DNA of 64,000 nt from Candidatus Neomarinimicrobiota bacterium (lineage in GTDB: Bacteria; Fidelibacterota; UBA2242; B5-G15): assembly GCA_017656425.1 (NCBI GenBank), contig JACDNV010000004.1, positions 124,001 to 188,000 of the forward strand, in the 5' to 3' direction. Of the stretch, positions 56,209 through 64,000 are shown piece by piece (position 1 is the stretch's first letter; each line of letters begins with the position of its first letter). The position numbers and the translations under genes were made by a program. The notes under the pieces are model-generated. The model was not told where the DNA came from and ran no database searches. It was given only the letters and a program-made list of their open reading frames with translations.

Positions 56209-56270
56209 ATATATGTAACAAATATTTGTATGCTTCGTCAAATTAAATGATTATTAAAAGAGGAGTAAAA

Positions 56271-56414
56271 ATGGTACTGTTAGAGGGGAAAATTGTACGT
56301 ATAGACTTAAAAGAGCAAAATGGAGTAATATTTAAAATTTCTGGCAGATTTCTGGCCTCATGTAGAACTGTCAATAAAGCTTGGGTTATTTTAGAGAAGA
56401 ATATGGGTTTTTAA
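56271..56414 (+). CDS. Small ORF of 47 codons, unknown
   Basis: A short frame beginning ATG after a good ribosome binding site (AGAGGAG), encoding MVLLEGKIVRIDLKEQNGVI and ending KNMGF. I do not recognise it. It lies directly upstream of a decayed nitroreductase and may itself be the 5' remnant of a longer gene. The good initiation region is the only argument for expression. Confidence 0.3.
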   Translation: MVLLEGKIVRIDLKEQNGVIFKISGRFLASCRTVNKAWVILEKNMGF

Positions 56415-56424
56415 AAAGAGCTAA

Positions 56425-56977
56425 TGTAATTTTGGATTGAGAAGAGAAGGTTTTATAGTTCACTGGACCTCGTTGTAATTGATGACAATTTAATTGATGA
56501 ACTTGCATATCGTGCCGTTTTTGCTCCATCATGCTTTAATAATCAAATATGGAGTTTTGTTATTGTATACGAAAGTAAAAAGTTAAATGAATTGAAAGAA
56601 GCCTTATCTTCCGATAATGCATGGGCAAAAGATTCATCTGTAATAGTTGCGGTATCGTCAAAAGAGGATTATGATTGTGTATTAAAGGATAGAAAATATT
56701 ATCAATTTGATATGGGTATGGCCATTGGATTTTTACTCTGTTAAGAGCAACTGACCTGGGTCTTGTAGCTCATCCTATTGCAGGATATAATCCAGATAAG
56801 GTCAGAGAAGTATTGAATATTCCATCTGATGTTGAAGTAATAACATTAATTATTATTGGTAAGCATAGTAATACAATAAAATCATCACTAAGTGAGGGAC
56901 AGGTATAAGCGGAATTAAAAAGACCAGAAAGAAAAATGTTCGAAGAGATTTGTTTTAAGGATTTCTATTCGGAATAA
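56425..56977 (+). pseudogene. Decayed nitroreductase-family gene
   Basis: Reading frames together restore a nitroreductase-like protein: DDNLIDELAYRAVFAPSCFN, then QIWSFVIVYESKKLNELKEA, KDSSVIVAVSSKEDYD, a frameshift near 56736, and RATDLGLVAHPIAGYNPDKV with VREVLNIPSDVEVITLIIIG. A stop at about 56907 precedes the last fragment (LKRPERKMFEEICFKDFYSE). The N-terminal Arg-rich FMN-binding start is also scrambled. Intact relatives are FMN flavoproteins of about 170-200 residues. At least two disruptions make it non-functional. Confidence 0.8.
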
Positions 56978-57079
56978 AAATTATACTTCCTAAATAATTC
57001 TACAATCAGACAATATTCTTGCAAAGCCTTGATTTAGAAAGTAAATTTTCAGGCTTTAATAAATTGATATAGGATCAGA

Positions 57080-58399
57080 ATGTTAACGCAGATACAGAAT
57101 GGATTTGTAGAAATAATAAGATTTATTAGGGGTGAAGGTAAGCTGACAGAATCCAACATAAAGGAGTCAGTAAAGAGGATACGAAGGGTTTTAGTTGAAG
57201 CGGATGTTAATTATCAGGTAGTTAAAGATTTTATAAACAAGACCACTGAAAAAGCCTTAGGTCAGGAAGTTTTGAGGAGCTTAAATCCTGGTGAAGTTTT
57301 TACAAAGATAATTTATGACCAACTGGTCGATCTTCTTGGGGGTGAGAACAAACAGTTGCGTACTGCATCAATTCCACCTACCATTATAATGCTTATTGGT
57401 TTGCATGGCTGTGGTAAGACAACATTCGCGGGAAAGCTTGCAAGATATTTATCGAGTAAAGGAAATAAACCGGTGCTGGTTTCTACCGATATTTATAGAC
57501 CTGCTGCTATCGCGCAGATAGAAAAGGTTGGTAGTCAGGCAGGGGTGCCTGTTTTTGAAGAAAAAGTTGGGGTTATTGAGAAAGTAAAAAAGGCAATATT
57601 TTACACAAGAGAGCATCACAGGGATACATTAATTATAGATACTGCGGGAAGATTGCATATCGATGAGGAGATGATGACTGAACTTGTAAAATTAAAGGAT
57701 GAAATAAAACCTCATAATATTTTGTATATAGCGGATGGAATGACAGGACAGGATGCAGTTAACACAGCGAAAGAATTTAACGAACGTCTTGATATTGATG
57801 GTATTGTACTTACAAAAATGGATAGTGATGCAAGGGGTGGAGCAGCATTGTCGATTAAATACATTACTGGCAAACCTATTGTTTTTATAGGCGTTGGAGA
57901 GAAGTTAACAGATATTGAAAAATTCTATCCAGACCGATTAGCAAAGCGTATTCTGGGAATGGGTGATATTGTTGGATTGGTTGAAAAGGTTCAGTCGGTT
58001 ATGGATGAAGAATATGCTAAGACACTAGAAACAAAGATAAAAAAAGAAAAGTTCACACTTAATGATTTTTTAGATCAGATAAAAAGGTTCCGCAAAATGG
58101 GTTCACTGGAAAACGTTGTACGTATGATACCTGGAATATCCAGACTAAAAATAAAGAATTTGCAGGTTAATGAAAAGGAGCTTATAAAAACCGAAGCTAT
58201 TATACAATCAATGACAAAGGAGGAACGGTACAGACCTTCAATTATAGATGGCTCTCGTCGAAGAAGGATTGCTAAAGGGAGTGGAACTACGCCTGCTGAT
58301 GTTAATAGAGTATTAAATCAATACTGGCAACTTGTTAAATTGACAAAAAGTTTAAAAAAGCTTAAATTCCCGTCTGATTTTTCGGGTTTTAATTTTTAG
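57080..58399 (+). CDS. ffh: Signal recognition particle protein Ffh
   Basis: SRP54 GTPase that targets membrane proteins cotranslationally, 439 residues. The N domain begins MLTQIQNGFVEIIRFI. The G domain has GLHGCGKTTFAGKLARYL (G1), VSTDIYRPAAIAQ, IDTAGRLHIDEEM (G3) and LTKMDSDARGGAALSI (G4 and closing loop). The methionine-rich M domain covers about 320-435, with RFRKMGSLENVVRMIPGIS and ending near KKLKFP. It starts the plus-strand run ffh-rpsP-khpA-rimM-trmD-rplS, the classic bacterial order. No 4.5S RNA gene was seen in the window. Confidence 0.96.
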   Translation: MLTQIQNGFVEIIRFIRGEGKLTESNIKESVKRIRRVLVEADVNYQVVKDFINKTTEKALGQEVLRSLNPGEVFTKIIYDQLVDLLGGENKQLRTASIPPTIIMLIGLHGCGKTTFAGKLARYLSSKGNKPVLVSTDIYRPAAIAQIEKVGSQAGVPVFEEKVGVIEKVKKAIFYTREHHRDTLIIDTAGRLHIDEEMMTELVKLKDEIKPHNILYIADGMTGQDAVNTAKEFNERLDIDGIVLTKMDSDARGGAALSIKYITGKPIVFIGVGEKLTDIEKFYPDRLAKRILGMGDIVGLVEKVQSVMDEEYAKTLETKIKKEKFTLNDFLDQIKRFRKMGSLENVVRMIPGISRLKIKNLQVNEKELIKTEAIIQSMTKEERYRPSIIDGSRRRRIAKGSGTTPADVNRVLNQYWQLVKLTKSLKKLKFPSDFSGFNF

Positions 58400-58421
58400 A
58401 GTGTAATATAGGAGGATAGAG

Positions 58422-59090
58422 TTGGCAGTAAGAATAAGGTTGCTCAGAATGGGGAAAAAGAAAAGACCTTTTTATAGGATTGTAGTTACCGATTCCAGAG
58501 TAAAACGTGATGGAAAATATATTGAAAAAATAGGTTATTATGATCCTATACCTGATCCATCAATCATAAAGATAGATAGAGAAAAAGCTATAAATTGGTT
58601 AAAAAAAGGCGCACAACCTACAGATACGGTATATAGCCTGTTTAAAAAGGAAGGCATAGCTCTGGAGTGGCATCTTATTAAAAATAATGTTGATGAGAAA
58701 ACAAGAAATATAGAAATCCAGAAATGGGAAATGGCAAAGAAATTAAAAGAGGAAGCAAAAAGAAAGAAGGAAGAACCTGCGGTTGAGGAAGAAATATCTG
58801 TTGGGGAAGAATTAGAACGGGTTGAGGAATCCGAAGGTGAGAAAACTGTTATTGAGGGAAATGCGGAAGAAACTGAAAAGGAAGAGAAATTAACAGAAGC
58901 TGAAGCTAAAGAAGGGAAAATAGGAGATAAGAAATCTGAAGGAATCGAGACAGTAAAGAAAACTGAAGTATTAACTGAAGAAACTGAAAAAGAGGAACTC
59001 AATCAGGAATCGTCCGAAGACATTAAGGCAGAGGGAACCAAGGAAGATACTTCCGCTGACAATAAGAATAAAGAGGCTGAAGGACAGTAA
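58422..59090 (+). CDS. rpsP: 30S ribosomal protein S16 with long acidic C-terminal extension
   Basis: Residues 1-85 are a normal S16: [20 protein letters not shown], then [20 protein letters not shown] and [14 protein letters not shown]. Residues from about 110 to 222 are an extension dominated by Glu and Lys with repeated acidic patches ([20 protein letters not shown]). Normal S16 is 80-100 residues, so total length is more than doubled. The start is TTG with GGAGG about 7 bp upstream. Extended S16 tails are known in some Bacteroidetes-related genomes, but their role is unclear. It lies 22 bp after ffh. Confidence 0.93.
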   Translation: MAVRIRLLRMGKKKRPFYRIVVTDSRVKRDGKYIEKIGYYDPIPDPSIIKIDREKAINWLKKGAQPTDTVYSLFKKEGIALEWHLIKNNVDEKTRNIEIQKWEMAKKLKEEAKRKKEEPAVEEEISVGEELERVEESEGEKTVIEGNAEETEKEEKLTEAEAKEGKIGDKKSEGIETVKKTEVLTEETEKEELNQESSEDIKAEGTKEDTSADNKNKEAEGQ

Positions 59091-59189
59091 AATAGAGGTT
59101 TTACTAATTGTATTTTTTTATTATATTAACAAATGTTATGAGTAGAACAAGGATAATGAGACGAGAAACCAGTTGTAAGGAGAGGTAGC

Positions 59190-59423
59190 ATGAAGGATTT
59201 TGTTGAGTACATCGTAAAAAAATTAGTTGATCGTCCAGATCAGGTAAAGGTCTCTCAGATTGATAGTGAGAGAACTGTAATTCTTGAGTTATCAGTTGAT
59301 CCAGCTGATTTGGGAAAGGTTATCGGGAAGAATGGTAGGACAGCTAAGGCATTACGTACTATTATTACCGCAGTCGCTGCGAAACAGGGACAGAAACGGG
59401 CTATTCTTGAAATTCTTGAGTAA
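59190..59423 (+). CDS. khpA: KH-domain RNA-binding protein KhpA
   Basis: A 77-residue single KH-domain protein. [20 protein letters not shown] carries the KH GxxG loop as GKNG. Opening residues [20 protein letters not shown] are usual for KhpA/YlqC. It binds RNA, and in Firmicutes it acts with KhpB in cell-wall control. Its place between rpsP and rimM is the conserved one. A 99-bp gap precedes it, with AAGGAGAGG before the ATG. Confidence 0.94.
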   Translation: MKDFVEYIVKKLVDRPDQVKVSQIDSERTVILELSVDPADLGKVIGKNGRTAKALRTIITAVAAKQGQKRAILEILE

Positions 59424-59435
59424 AAGCTTTAGGAG

Positions 59436-59939
59436 ATGCATGAGAGAAACTATTTATTCCCCATAGGTATAATTTCTAGGCCTAAAGGGCTTAGAGGGGA
59501 ATTAATAGTTTCTCTAACATCCACTCACCATTATATTTATGACATTGGCGATGTAGTGTGGTTGGGAAATAACCCTAACCACCTACATCAGTGGAAAATT
59601 GAATATTTTAAAATAAATGGTAGAAAAGGATATTTGAAATTAAAAGATGTTAATAATGTGGCAGAGGCAGAGTATTTTAGGAATATTGGTGTTTATTTCC
59701 CGATTGTTGACGGTAAAGAATTTGAGTATCTAAAAACGAAAGGTTTCAATGTTGTAGATATTAAAACCGGCGAAAATCTGGGTAAGATCGTGGATTTCTT
59801 ATTGAATACTCCACAGATACAATTAGTAGTTGAGAAAGATAAAAAGGAATATTTTATCCCATGTGTGAATGAAATTGTGGTTAGGATAAACTTCAAAAAG
59901 CAGATAGTTTTAGTTAATAAATTTGAAGGTTTAATGTGA
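59436..59939 (+). CDS. rimM: 16S rRNA processing protein RimM
   Basis: Ribosome maturation factor that helps assemble the 30S head with S19, 167 residues. The N-terminal domain has IGIISRPKGLRGELIVSLTS and KLKDVNNVAEAEYFRNIGVY. The C-terminal PRC-barrel has FNVVDIKTGENLGKIVDFLL and YFIPCVNEIVVRINFKKQIV. The start is ATG with AGGAG just upstream, 12 bp after khpA. The stop codon overlaps the GTG start of trmD by 4 bp (GTGA). Confidence 0.93.
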   Translation: MHERNYLFPIGIISRPKGLRGELIVSLTSTHHYIYDIGDVVWLGNNPNHLHQWKIEYFKINGRKGYLKLKDVNNVAEAEYFRNIGVYFPIVDGKEFEYLKTKGFNVVDIKTGENLGKIVDFLLNTPQIQLVVEKDKKEYFIPCVNEIVVRINFKKQIVLVNKFEGLM

Positions 59940-60643
59940 AAATGAAAATATATATATTAACAGCATTTCCTGAAATATTTAAAGCATGTCTTAATATAAG
60001 TATGTTTAAAAAAGCACACGAGAGAGCCGGTGTTGAATATTTAGTTATGAATCTAAGAGATTTTTCTACTAACAAACATAAACAAATTGATGATACTCCT
60101 TATGGTGGAGGCTCGGGTATGGTATTGAAACCCGAGCCATTTTTTTTTGCCTATGATTACATAATAAAAGAGAATCCTGATAGGAAATTTCGAGTCATTT
60201 ATCCAACGCCTCAGGGGAAAGTTTTTAACACTGAAATTGCAAAAAATCTTGCTAGAGAAGATATTCTGGTATTCTTTTGTGGGCATTATAAAGGAGTGGA
60301 TGAAAGAGTTATTCAATCACTTGTAACTGATGAGATAAGTATTGGTGATTATGTGTTAACCGGAGGTGAGCTACCAACACTGATTATTATAGATACTTTA
60401 ATAAGACACATCCCCGGGGTTTTGCATAGTTATGAGTCGGCTGAAAGCGATTCATTTGAGGATAGTTTGCTTGAAGGTCCAGTTTATACTAAACCTGCAG
60501 AGTTTCGAGGACTAAGGGTTCCTGAGGTTTTACTTTCTGGCAATCATGAATTGATAAATAAATGGAGATATGAACAGCGATTGAAAAGAACAAAAGAGAG
60601 AAGGAAAGATTTAATTGAAAAAATTGAAAAGGAACAAAAGTAG
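59936..60643 (+). CDS. trmD: tRNA (guanine-N1-)-methyltransferase TrmD
   Basis: Makes m1G37 in tRNAs, preventing frameshifting, using SAM bound in a trefoil knot. 235 residues. The start region is MKIYILTAFPEIF, then DDTPYGGGSGMVLKPEPFF, VFFCGHYKGVDERVIQSLV and SIGDYVLTGGELPTLIIIDT, with LLEGPVYTKPAEFRGLRVPE as the usual substrate block. The GTG at 59936 is placed 6 bp after GAAGG; an ATG two codons later is equally possible. Translationally coupled to rimM. Confidence 0.95.
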   Translation: MKMKIYILTAFPEIFKACLNISMFKKAHERAGVEYLVMNLRDFSTNKHKQIDDTPYGGGSGMVLKPEPFFFAYDYIIKENPDRKFRVIYPTPQGKVFNTEIAKNLAREDILVFFCGHYKGVDERVIQSLVTDEISIGDYVLTGGELPTLIIIDTLIRHIPGVLHSYESAESDSFEDSLLEGPVYTKPAEFRGLRVPEVLLSGNHELINKWRYEQRLKRTKERRKDLIEKIEKEQK

Positions 60644-60655
60644 CTGGAGGTTAAC

Positions 60656-61015
60656 ATGGATAAATTAACAGCTGCAGTGGCAGATCAGCTAAGAACGGAT
60701 ATCCCAAATTTTAAAGCAGGGGATACAATAGCTGTTGATTATAAAATAGTTGAAGGAGAAAAAGAAAGAATGCAAAGATTTAAAGGGGTAGTAATATCAA
60801 AAAGGGGTGGTGGTCTAAACGCTACCTTTACCGTTAGAAAAATTTCCGGCGGTATAGGTGTCGAAAGAATTTTTCCCCTCCACTCCCCAAATATTATAAA
60901 AATAGAGAAATTAATGGAAGGTCGAGTAAGAAGAGCAAAGCTCTATTATCTCAGGAAACTTACTGGTAAGGCAGCGAGAATTAAAGAAAAGTTTCCAAAG
61001 AAAACATCGAAATAA
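60656..61015 (+). CDS. rplS: 50S ribosomal protein L19
   Basis: Ribosomal protein of 119 residues at the 30S-50S interface. [40 protein letters not shown], then [20 protein letters not shown] are textbook L19, and the tail is [26 protein letters not shown] precedes the ATG 12 bp after trmD. It ends the conserved ribosome-maturation run; the MFS gene follows after 30 bp. Confidence 0.96.
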   Translation: MDKLTAAVADQLRTDIPNFKAGDTIAVDYKIVEGEKERMQRFKGVVISKRGGGLNATFTVRKISGGIGVERIFPLHSPNIIKIEKLMEGRVRRAKLYYLRKLTGKAARIKEKFPKKTSK

Positions 61016-61045
61016 TAAACCTAGCTATAAAAAATTTCTAAATAA

Positions 61046-62236
61046 ATGGGAAAATTTGGACATTACGAGAAGAAGGCTATTTTATTTACTGGTCTGGCAC
61101 ACTCCTTTCATCATATTGGAATGTTACTTTTCCCTCCTGTATTAGTGGCTGTAAAGAAAGATCTCAATGTCTCTATATTCATTTTAAGTGTGATTTACAC
61201 AATATCTGGATTTTGCAATGGTCTTGGTGCGCTTCCTTCTGGCATTCTGATTGATAGACTTGGTACGAAGAGGCCTCTGATTCTGAATCTTGTGGGAGTA
61301 AGTATCGGGGCAATTTTGATATTTCTTTCCCGCGATATTTATTCATTAGCAGTTGGTCTGGCGATATTGGGGCTTTTTTCCAGCCTTTATCATCCAGCAG
61401 GATTGACGCTAATATCTCACACGGTGAAAGAAAGAACACACGCCCTTGGTTTTCATGGCATAGCTGGTAGCTTAGGTCTTGCTTTTGGTCCTTTATTTTC
61501 TGGTTTTGTTGCTAGCTTTTTTAGCTGGAGAACTGTTTTTCTAATATTTGGGCTGGCTGGCTTTGCCCTGACATTTATGGTTCAAATGTTTTTAAAAGAA
61601 TATGAAATTCATGAGGGTAAAAACAGGATAGTTCAAACTAATGCCACCTTAAGGAGCACTTTAATTTTCTTTTTCATGATATCAATTTTATATGGTATGG
61701 CTTATGCTGGTTTCACCACATTCATTCCTATCCATTTTTCTGAAAATGCGAAGAAAATATTATCGAATACTGGTTATATCATCCGAGGTGGTGTGCTTAC
61801 ATCCATTGTACTGCTTGCTGGTGTTTTAGGGCAGTATCTCGGTGGCATAATTGGGAGTAGGAAAAAGCTGGAAGTAACTTTATTTTTTATAATCCTCCTT
61901 AATATACCACTATTGATATTGATGACTTTATCGAAAAATTGGATGTTACTCATAATTACGATTTTATTTGGAATCGTCCATTTTGCTTACCAACCAGTTC
62001 AGAACAGCCTTCTCGCCGAATATACAAGTCACAAAAGAAGAGGTACGTGGTATGGCGTTCAATCTTTTCTGGCATTCGGTGTGGGCAGCTCTGCCTCTGC
62101 AATTTCTGGCTACATAACGGATTTGCTATCAGTAAGATGGGTATTTATAACTATGGGTCTGATTTTAATCCCTGCTTTGATATCTGTGATAATTTTGTAT
62201 TTTATGGACAGGAATAGAGTAAATGAAAACAGATGA
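61046..62236 (+). CDS. Major facilitator superfamily transporter
   Basis: A 396-residue inner-membrane transporter with about 12 helices. HSFHHIGMLLFPPVLVAVKK and GFCNGLGALPSGILIDRLGT followed by KRP (the loop 2-3 MFS motif) are seen, and SLYHPAGLTLISHTVKERTH resembles the fosmidomycin-resistance/FSR-like group. The central loop (about 185-200) is short. It starts 30 bp after rplS, so may share that transcript. Substrate is unknown. Confidence 0.87.
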   Translation: MGKFGHYEKKAILFTGLAHSFHHIGMLLFPPVLVAVKKDLNVSIFILSVIYTISGFCNGLGALPSGILIDRLGTKRPLILNLVGVSIGAILIFLSRDIYSLAVGLAILGLFSSLYHPAGLTLISHTVKERTHALGFHGIAGSLGLAFGPLFSGFVASFFSWRTVFLIFGLAGFALTFMVQMFLKEYEIHEGKNRIVQTNATLRSTLIFFFMISILYGMAYAGFTTFIPIHFSENAKKILSNTGYIIRGGVLTSIVLLAGVLGQYLGGIIGSRKKLEVTLFFIILLNIPLLILMTLSKNWMLLIITILFGIVHFAYQPVQNSLLAEYTSHKRRGTWYGVQSFLAFGVGSSASAISGYITDLLSVRWVFITMGLILIPALISVIILYFMDRNRVNENR

Positions 62237-62645
62237 GGAAAAACTTTTTATATTATACCTTCTGTTGAAAAAGTAGAACAGCTACTTAGTTTTAAAAAGC
62301 CTAGAAAAATATTCAACACGGATTGCAAAAAAGAGGTGTTAGGCTAATTGAGTTCCGCACGAATGATTGCAAAAATACTATTAATGAAAGTAACAGTACA
62401 ATTTTATTCCTGCATATTTCATATTTATATTACAAGGTTATCGAGCCTGCTAATAAAATCGCAATGTAGGAAGATTTACCCATTTATAGGGGATACCGAT
62501 TGTTGTATTAGATACTGGTGATCTATTCTACCCTGGGCTGATCAATCTACTTTATGAACCATTTCAACAAGAAATTACACCAATTAAAGTGGATATCACA
62601 ACATTTAAGGATGAAAAGAAGAAGTGATTTTATATTGTTGAATAA
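62237..62645. other. Intergenic stretch with one short coding-like remnant
   Basis: About 409 bp between the MFS gene and the CDP-alcohol phosphatidyltransferase gene. From 62490 to the stop at 62625-62627 the plus strand reads GIPIVVLDTGDLFYPGLINL and continues to KVDITTFKDEKKK. It has no start because a TAG precedes it in frame. The pattern resembles the middle of a metallophosphoesterase-like protein (LDTGDLF), but it is too short to name. The rest shows no gene. Confidence 0.35.
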
Positions 62646-63341
62646 TTATAATTGTCCGTCTTTTTCCTTTTCCAGACGTGATAGTCTATCGAGTCTTATT
62701 GCGTCTTTTACTGAGAATATACAGAAAACAATAATGAAAATTGTACTAATCAGAATACCACCTAAATCAGCAACGGTCATTTCCAGTTGCTCACCAAACT
62801 TTATTGTCGGGTTAAATCCAATCAGTACAAAATTTATTAGAGCTATACCAATTCTGACTTCTGTAGGACCTATTTTATTGAATGATATCCTGAAAATACC
62901 CTCAGTATAAGAACCGACATGGGCATATATATTAAGTAAAAGATAGCCAATTGTAATGAATAGTGCTATTTCCAGTTTCATCAGAGGTGAGAAACCTATA
63001 CCAATTGTTACCACAGCAGTTGTAAAGGCATCACAGATATGATCAACAAAGTAGCCATATTGCTCTCTCTCCTGATGTCTTACACGTGCAAGTGTGCCAT
63101 CAAGACTATCTGCATACCAGTGTATTAGTAGACCCAAGTTACTGAGTAAAAGCCACCAGCTGGATTTCAATGTCAAAATATAGCCGGCTGCTATTATGAA
63201 GCCTGAAATAATTCCGAGAATTGTCAAATGGTCTGGCTTGATCCATTCAGGTAGTGCGGCTGCCATTTTGGGAAGAACGCGACGTTCCCATGGTCCAGTT
63301 AGGGTATCTATTACCCTTTTTGCTTTTTTGTTATTATCCAT
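62646..63341 (-). CDS. CDP-alcohol phosphatidyltransferase family protein
   Basis: Integral membrane enzyme of 231 residues that transfers a phosphatidyl or related group from a CDP-linked donor to an alcohol. The full motif is present as DSLDGTLARVRHQEREQYGY followed by FVDHICDAF, giving the D-x2-D-G-x2-A-R-x8-G-x3-D-x3-D pattern. About six helices surround it. It could serve phospholipid or polar-head synthesis; the alcohol is not predictable. It is 23 bp after the GtrA-like gene on the same strand. Confidence 0.88.
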   Translation of the reverse strand: MDNNKKAKRVIDTLTGPWERRVLPKMAAALPEWIKPDHLTILGIISGFIIAAGYILTLKSSWWLLLSNLGLLIHWYADSLDGTLARVRHQEREQYGYFVDHICDAFTTAVVTIGIGFSPLMKLEIALFITIGYLLLNIYAHVGSYTEGIFRISFNKIGPTEVRIGIALINFVLIGFNPTIKFGEQLEMTVADLGGILISTIFIIVFCIFSVKDAIRLDRLSRLEKEKDGQL

Positions 63342-63364
63342 GCTAAACCTGCCGTTTATTCAAT

Positions 63365-63859
63365 TCAATTTTTGGCTTTATGATGATGCGCTATTGATTT
63401 TCTGAAAATAATAAACTCATTTATAAGGAACTTGAAAATAGGACCTGCTGACATACCAATTATTCCAGCTAACATATAATGTACACCTAGGAATTTGTTA
63501 AGAGAATAAAGAGTACTGAGATTGATTGCAAAGTCGACAGATGCTGTCAGAATGTTGTATTTATAGAGTCTTTTTAAAAAGTCACTAAGTGTGAAATGGA
63601 CACGGTCGTTCCAGGTTATAAAATAGTGCCAGGTAAAGTTATGTAATATGGCAAGCTCAATTGCAAGAGCACCAGAGATTGAAATTGGGAGATCAAGTTG
63701 ACCGTGAAATAACCATAATGAGCCAAGATTGACAAAGGTTCCTAACCATGCTACGAACTGAAATCTGATTATATTCTTTAGTTTCATAATAAGTCTCCGT
63801 GATAGATTAGTAGATTTTTTAAATAAAAACAAAAATTTTTTGTAATATTCGAATGGCAT
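63365..63859 (-). CDS. GtrA-like membrane protein
   Basis: A 164-residue protein with four hydrophobic helices, starting FQFVAWLGTFVNLGSLWLFH after a basic N-terminus and containing ILHNFTWHYFITWNDR, the conserved N-x2-W-x2-x3-W block of GtrA. GtrA-type proteins are thought to flip undecaprenyl-linked sugars for surface decoration. It is next to a CDP-alcohol phosphatidyltransferase, so a lipid-carrier role fits. It is divergent from the radical SAM gene at 63872. Confidence 0.82.
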   Translation of the reverse strand: MPFEYYKKFLFLFKKSTNLSRRLIMKLKNIIRFQFVAWLGTFVNLGSLWLFHGQLDLPISISGALAIELAILHNFTWHYFITWNDRVHFTLSDFLKRLYKYNILTASVDFAINLSTLYSLNKFLGVHYMLAGIIGMSAGPIFKFLINEFIIFRKSIAHHHKAKN

Positions 63860-63871
63860 TATGAATTGCTG

Positions 63872-64000
63872 ATGGGAAAAGTAATTAAAGAGATATATAG
63901 CAAATCAATATTGAGCAGAACAGGTATAGGTGGGATAGATTTTGTGATCAATCCCTATGTGGGCTGTAGTCATGGATGCAGGTATTGCTATGCACGTTTT
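63872..64000 (+). CDS. Radical SAM protein, SplB/Rv2578c-like (5' part only)
   Basis: Forty-three codons from ATG to the window end: a short lead, then GIDFVINPYVGCSHGCRYCY, which contains the C-x3-C-x2-C cluster motif of radical SAM enzymes. NPYxGCxHxCxYCYAR is characteristic of the SplB-like/Rv2578c subgroup. The rest of the gene is outside the window, so length and function cannot be judged. Confidence 0.85.
   Translation, partial: MGKVIKEIYSKSILSRTGIGGIDFVINPYVGCSHGCRYCYARF

Overview
The window is AT-rich, gene-dense bacterial DNA. It looks like a Gram-negative member of the FCB superphylum, perhaps an uncultured lineage near Cloacimonadota, Marinimicrobia or KSB1. The reasons are a type IX secretion-type PorU peptidase ending in a FlgD-like domain, a PorV/PorQ-like barrel protein, several lipoproteins and outer-membrane barrels, and a Wza/Wzz/Wzy/Wzx polysaccharide locus. 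This placement is inferred from gene content only. No rRNA, tRNA or CRISPR array was seen.

Layout. 1-4365: class II aldolase (cut by the window edge), a DUF1015 protein and an S9 oligopeptidase, all on the minus strand. 4581-6410: a PpiD/SurA-type periplasmic foldase. 6414-19227: nine minus-strand genes with gaps of at most 12 bp or small overlaps (PAS hybrid kinase, glucan phosphorylase, sirtuin, TPR lipoprotein, PyrK, PyrD, RlpA, CdsA, GlmU-like), probably one transcription unit. 19588-30382: a Wzx/Wzy-type surface polysaccharide locus with an aminotransferase/oxidoreductase/acetyltransferase trio for a 3-amino sugar. 30554-38566: a CBM9-like lipoprotein, a frameshifted outer-membrane barrel, RqcH/NFACT, a PorV-like protein and MutS.

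38647-48207 is the accessory part. A 5'-truncated gene abuts a roughly 450-bp composite repeat, and an inverted copy of that repeat lies 6.4 kb away. Each copy holds a 130-bp palindromic element, two arrays with a strict 8-bp period, and half of another element. The inverted copies enclose decayed sequence, a TetR-controlled set (radical SAM, GT2, patatin) and an IS4/IS1634-like insertion sequence. Beyond the right copy are three more palindromic elements, flanked by an intact coiled-coil membrane protein gene and its decayed duplicate.

48208-64000: an RRM protein, a decayed C69 dipeptidase, DUF456, a RodZ-like protein, Maf, PorU, an MBL-fold hydrolase, a decayed nitroreductase, then the plus-strand housekeeping run ffh-rpsP-khpA-rimM-trmD-rplS followed by an MFS transporter. 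At the end are a CDP-alcohol phosphatidyltransferase, a GtrA-like protein and the start of a radical SAM gene.

The most unusual material is the inverted composite repeat with its 8-bp arrays, and the TetR-radical SAM-GT2-patatin cluster, which carries two matching candidate operators.
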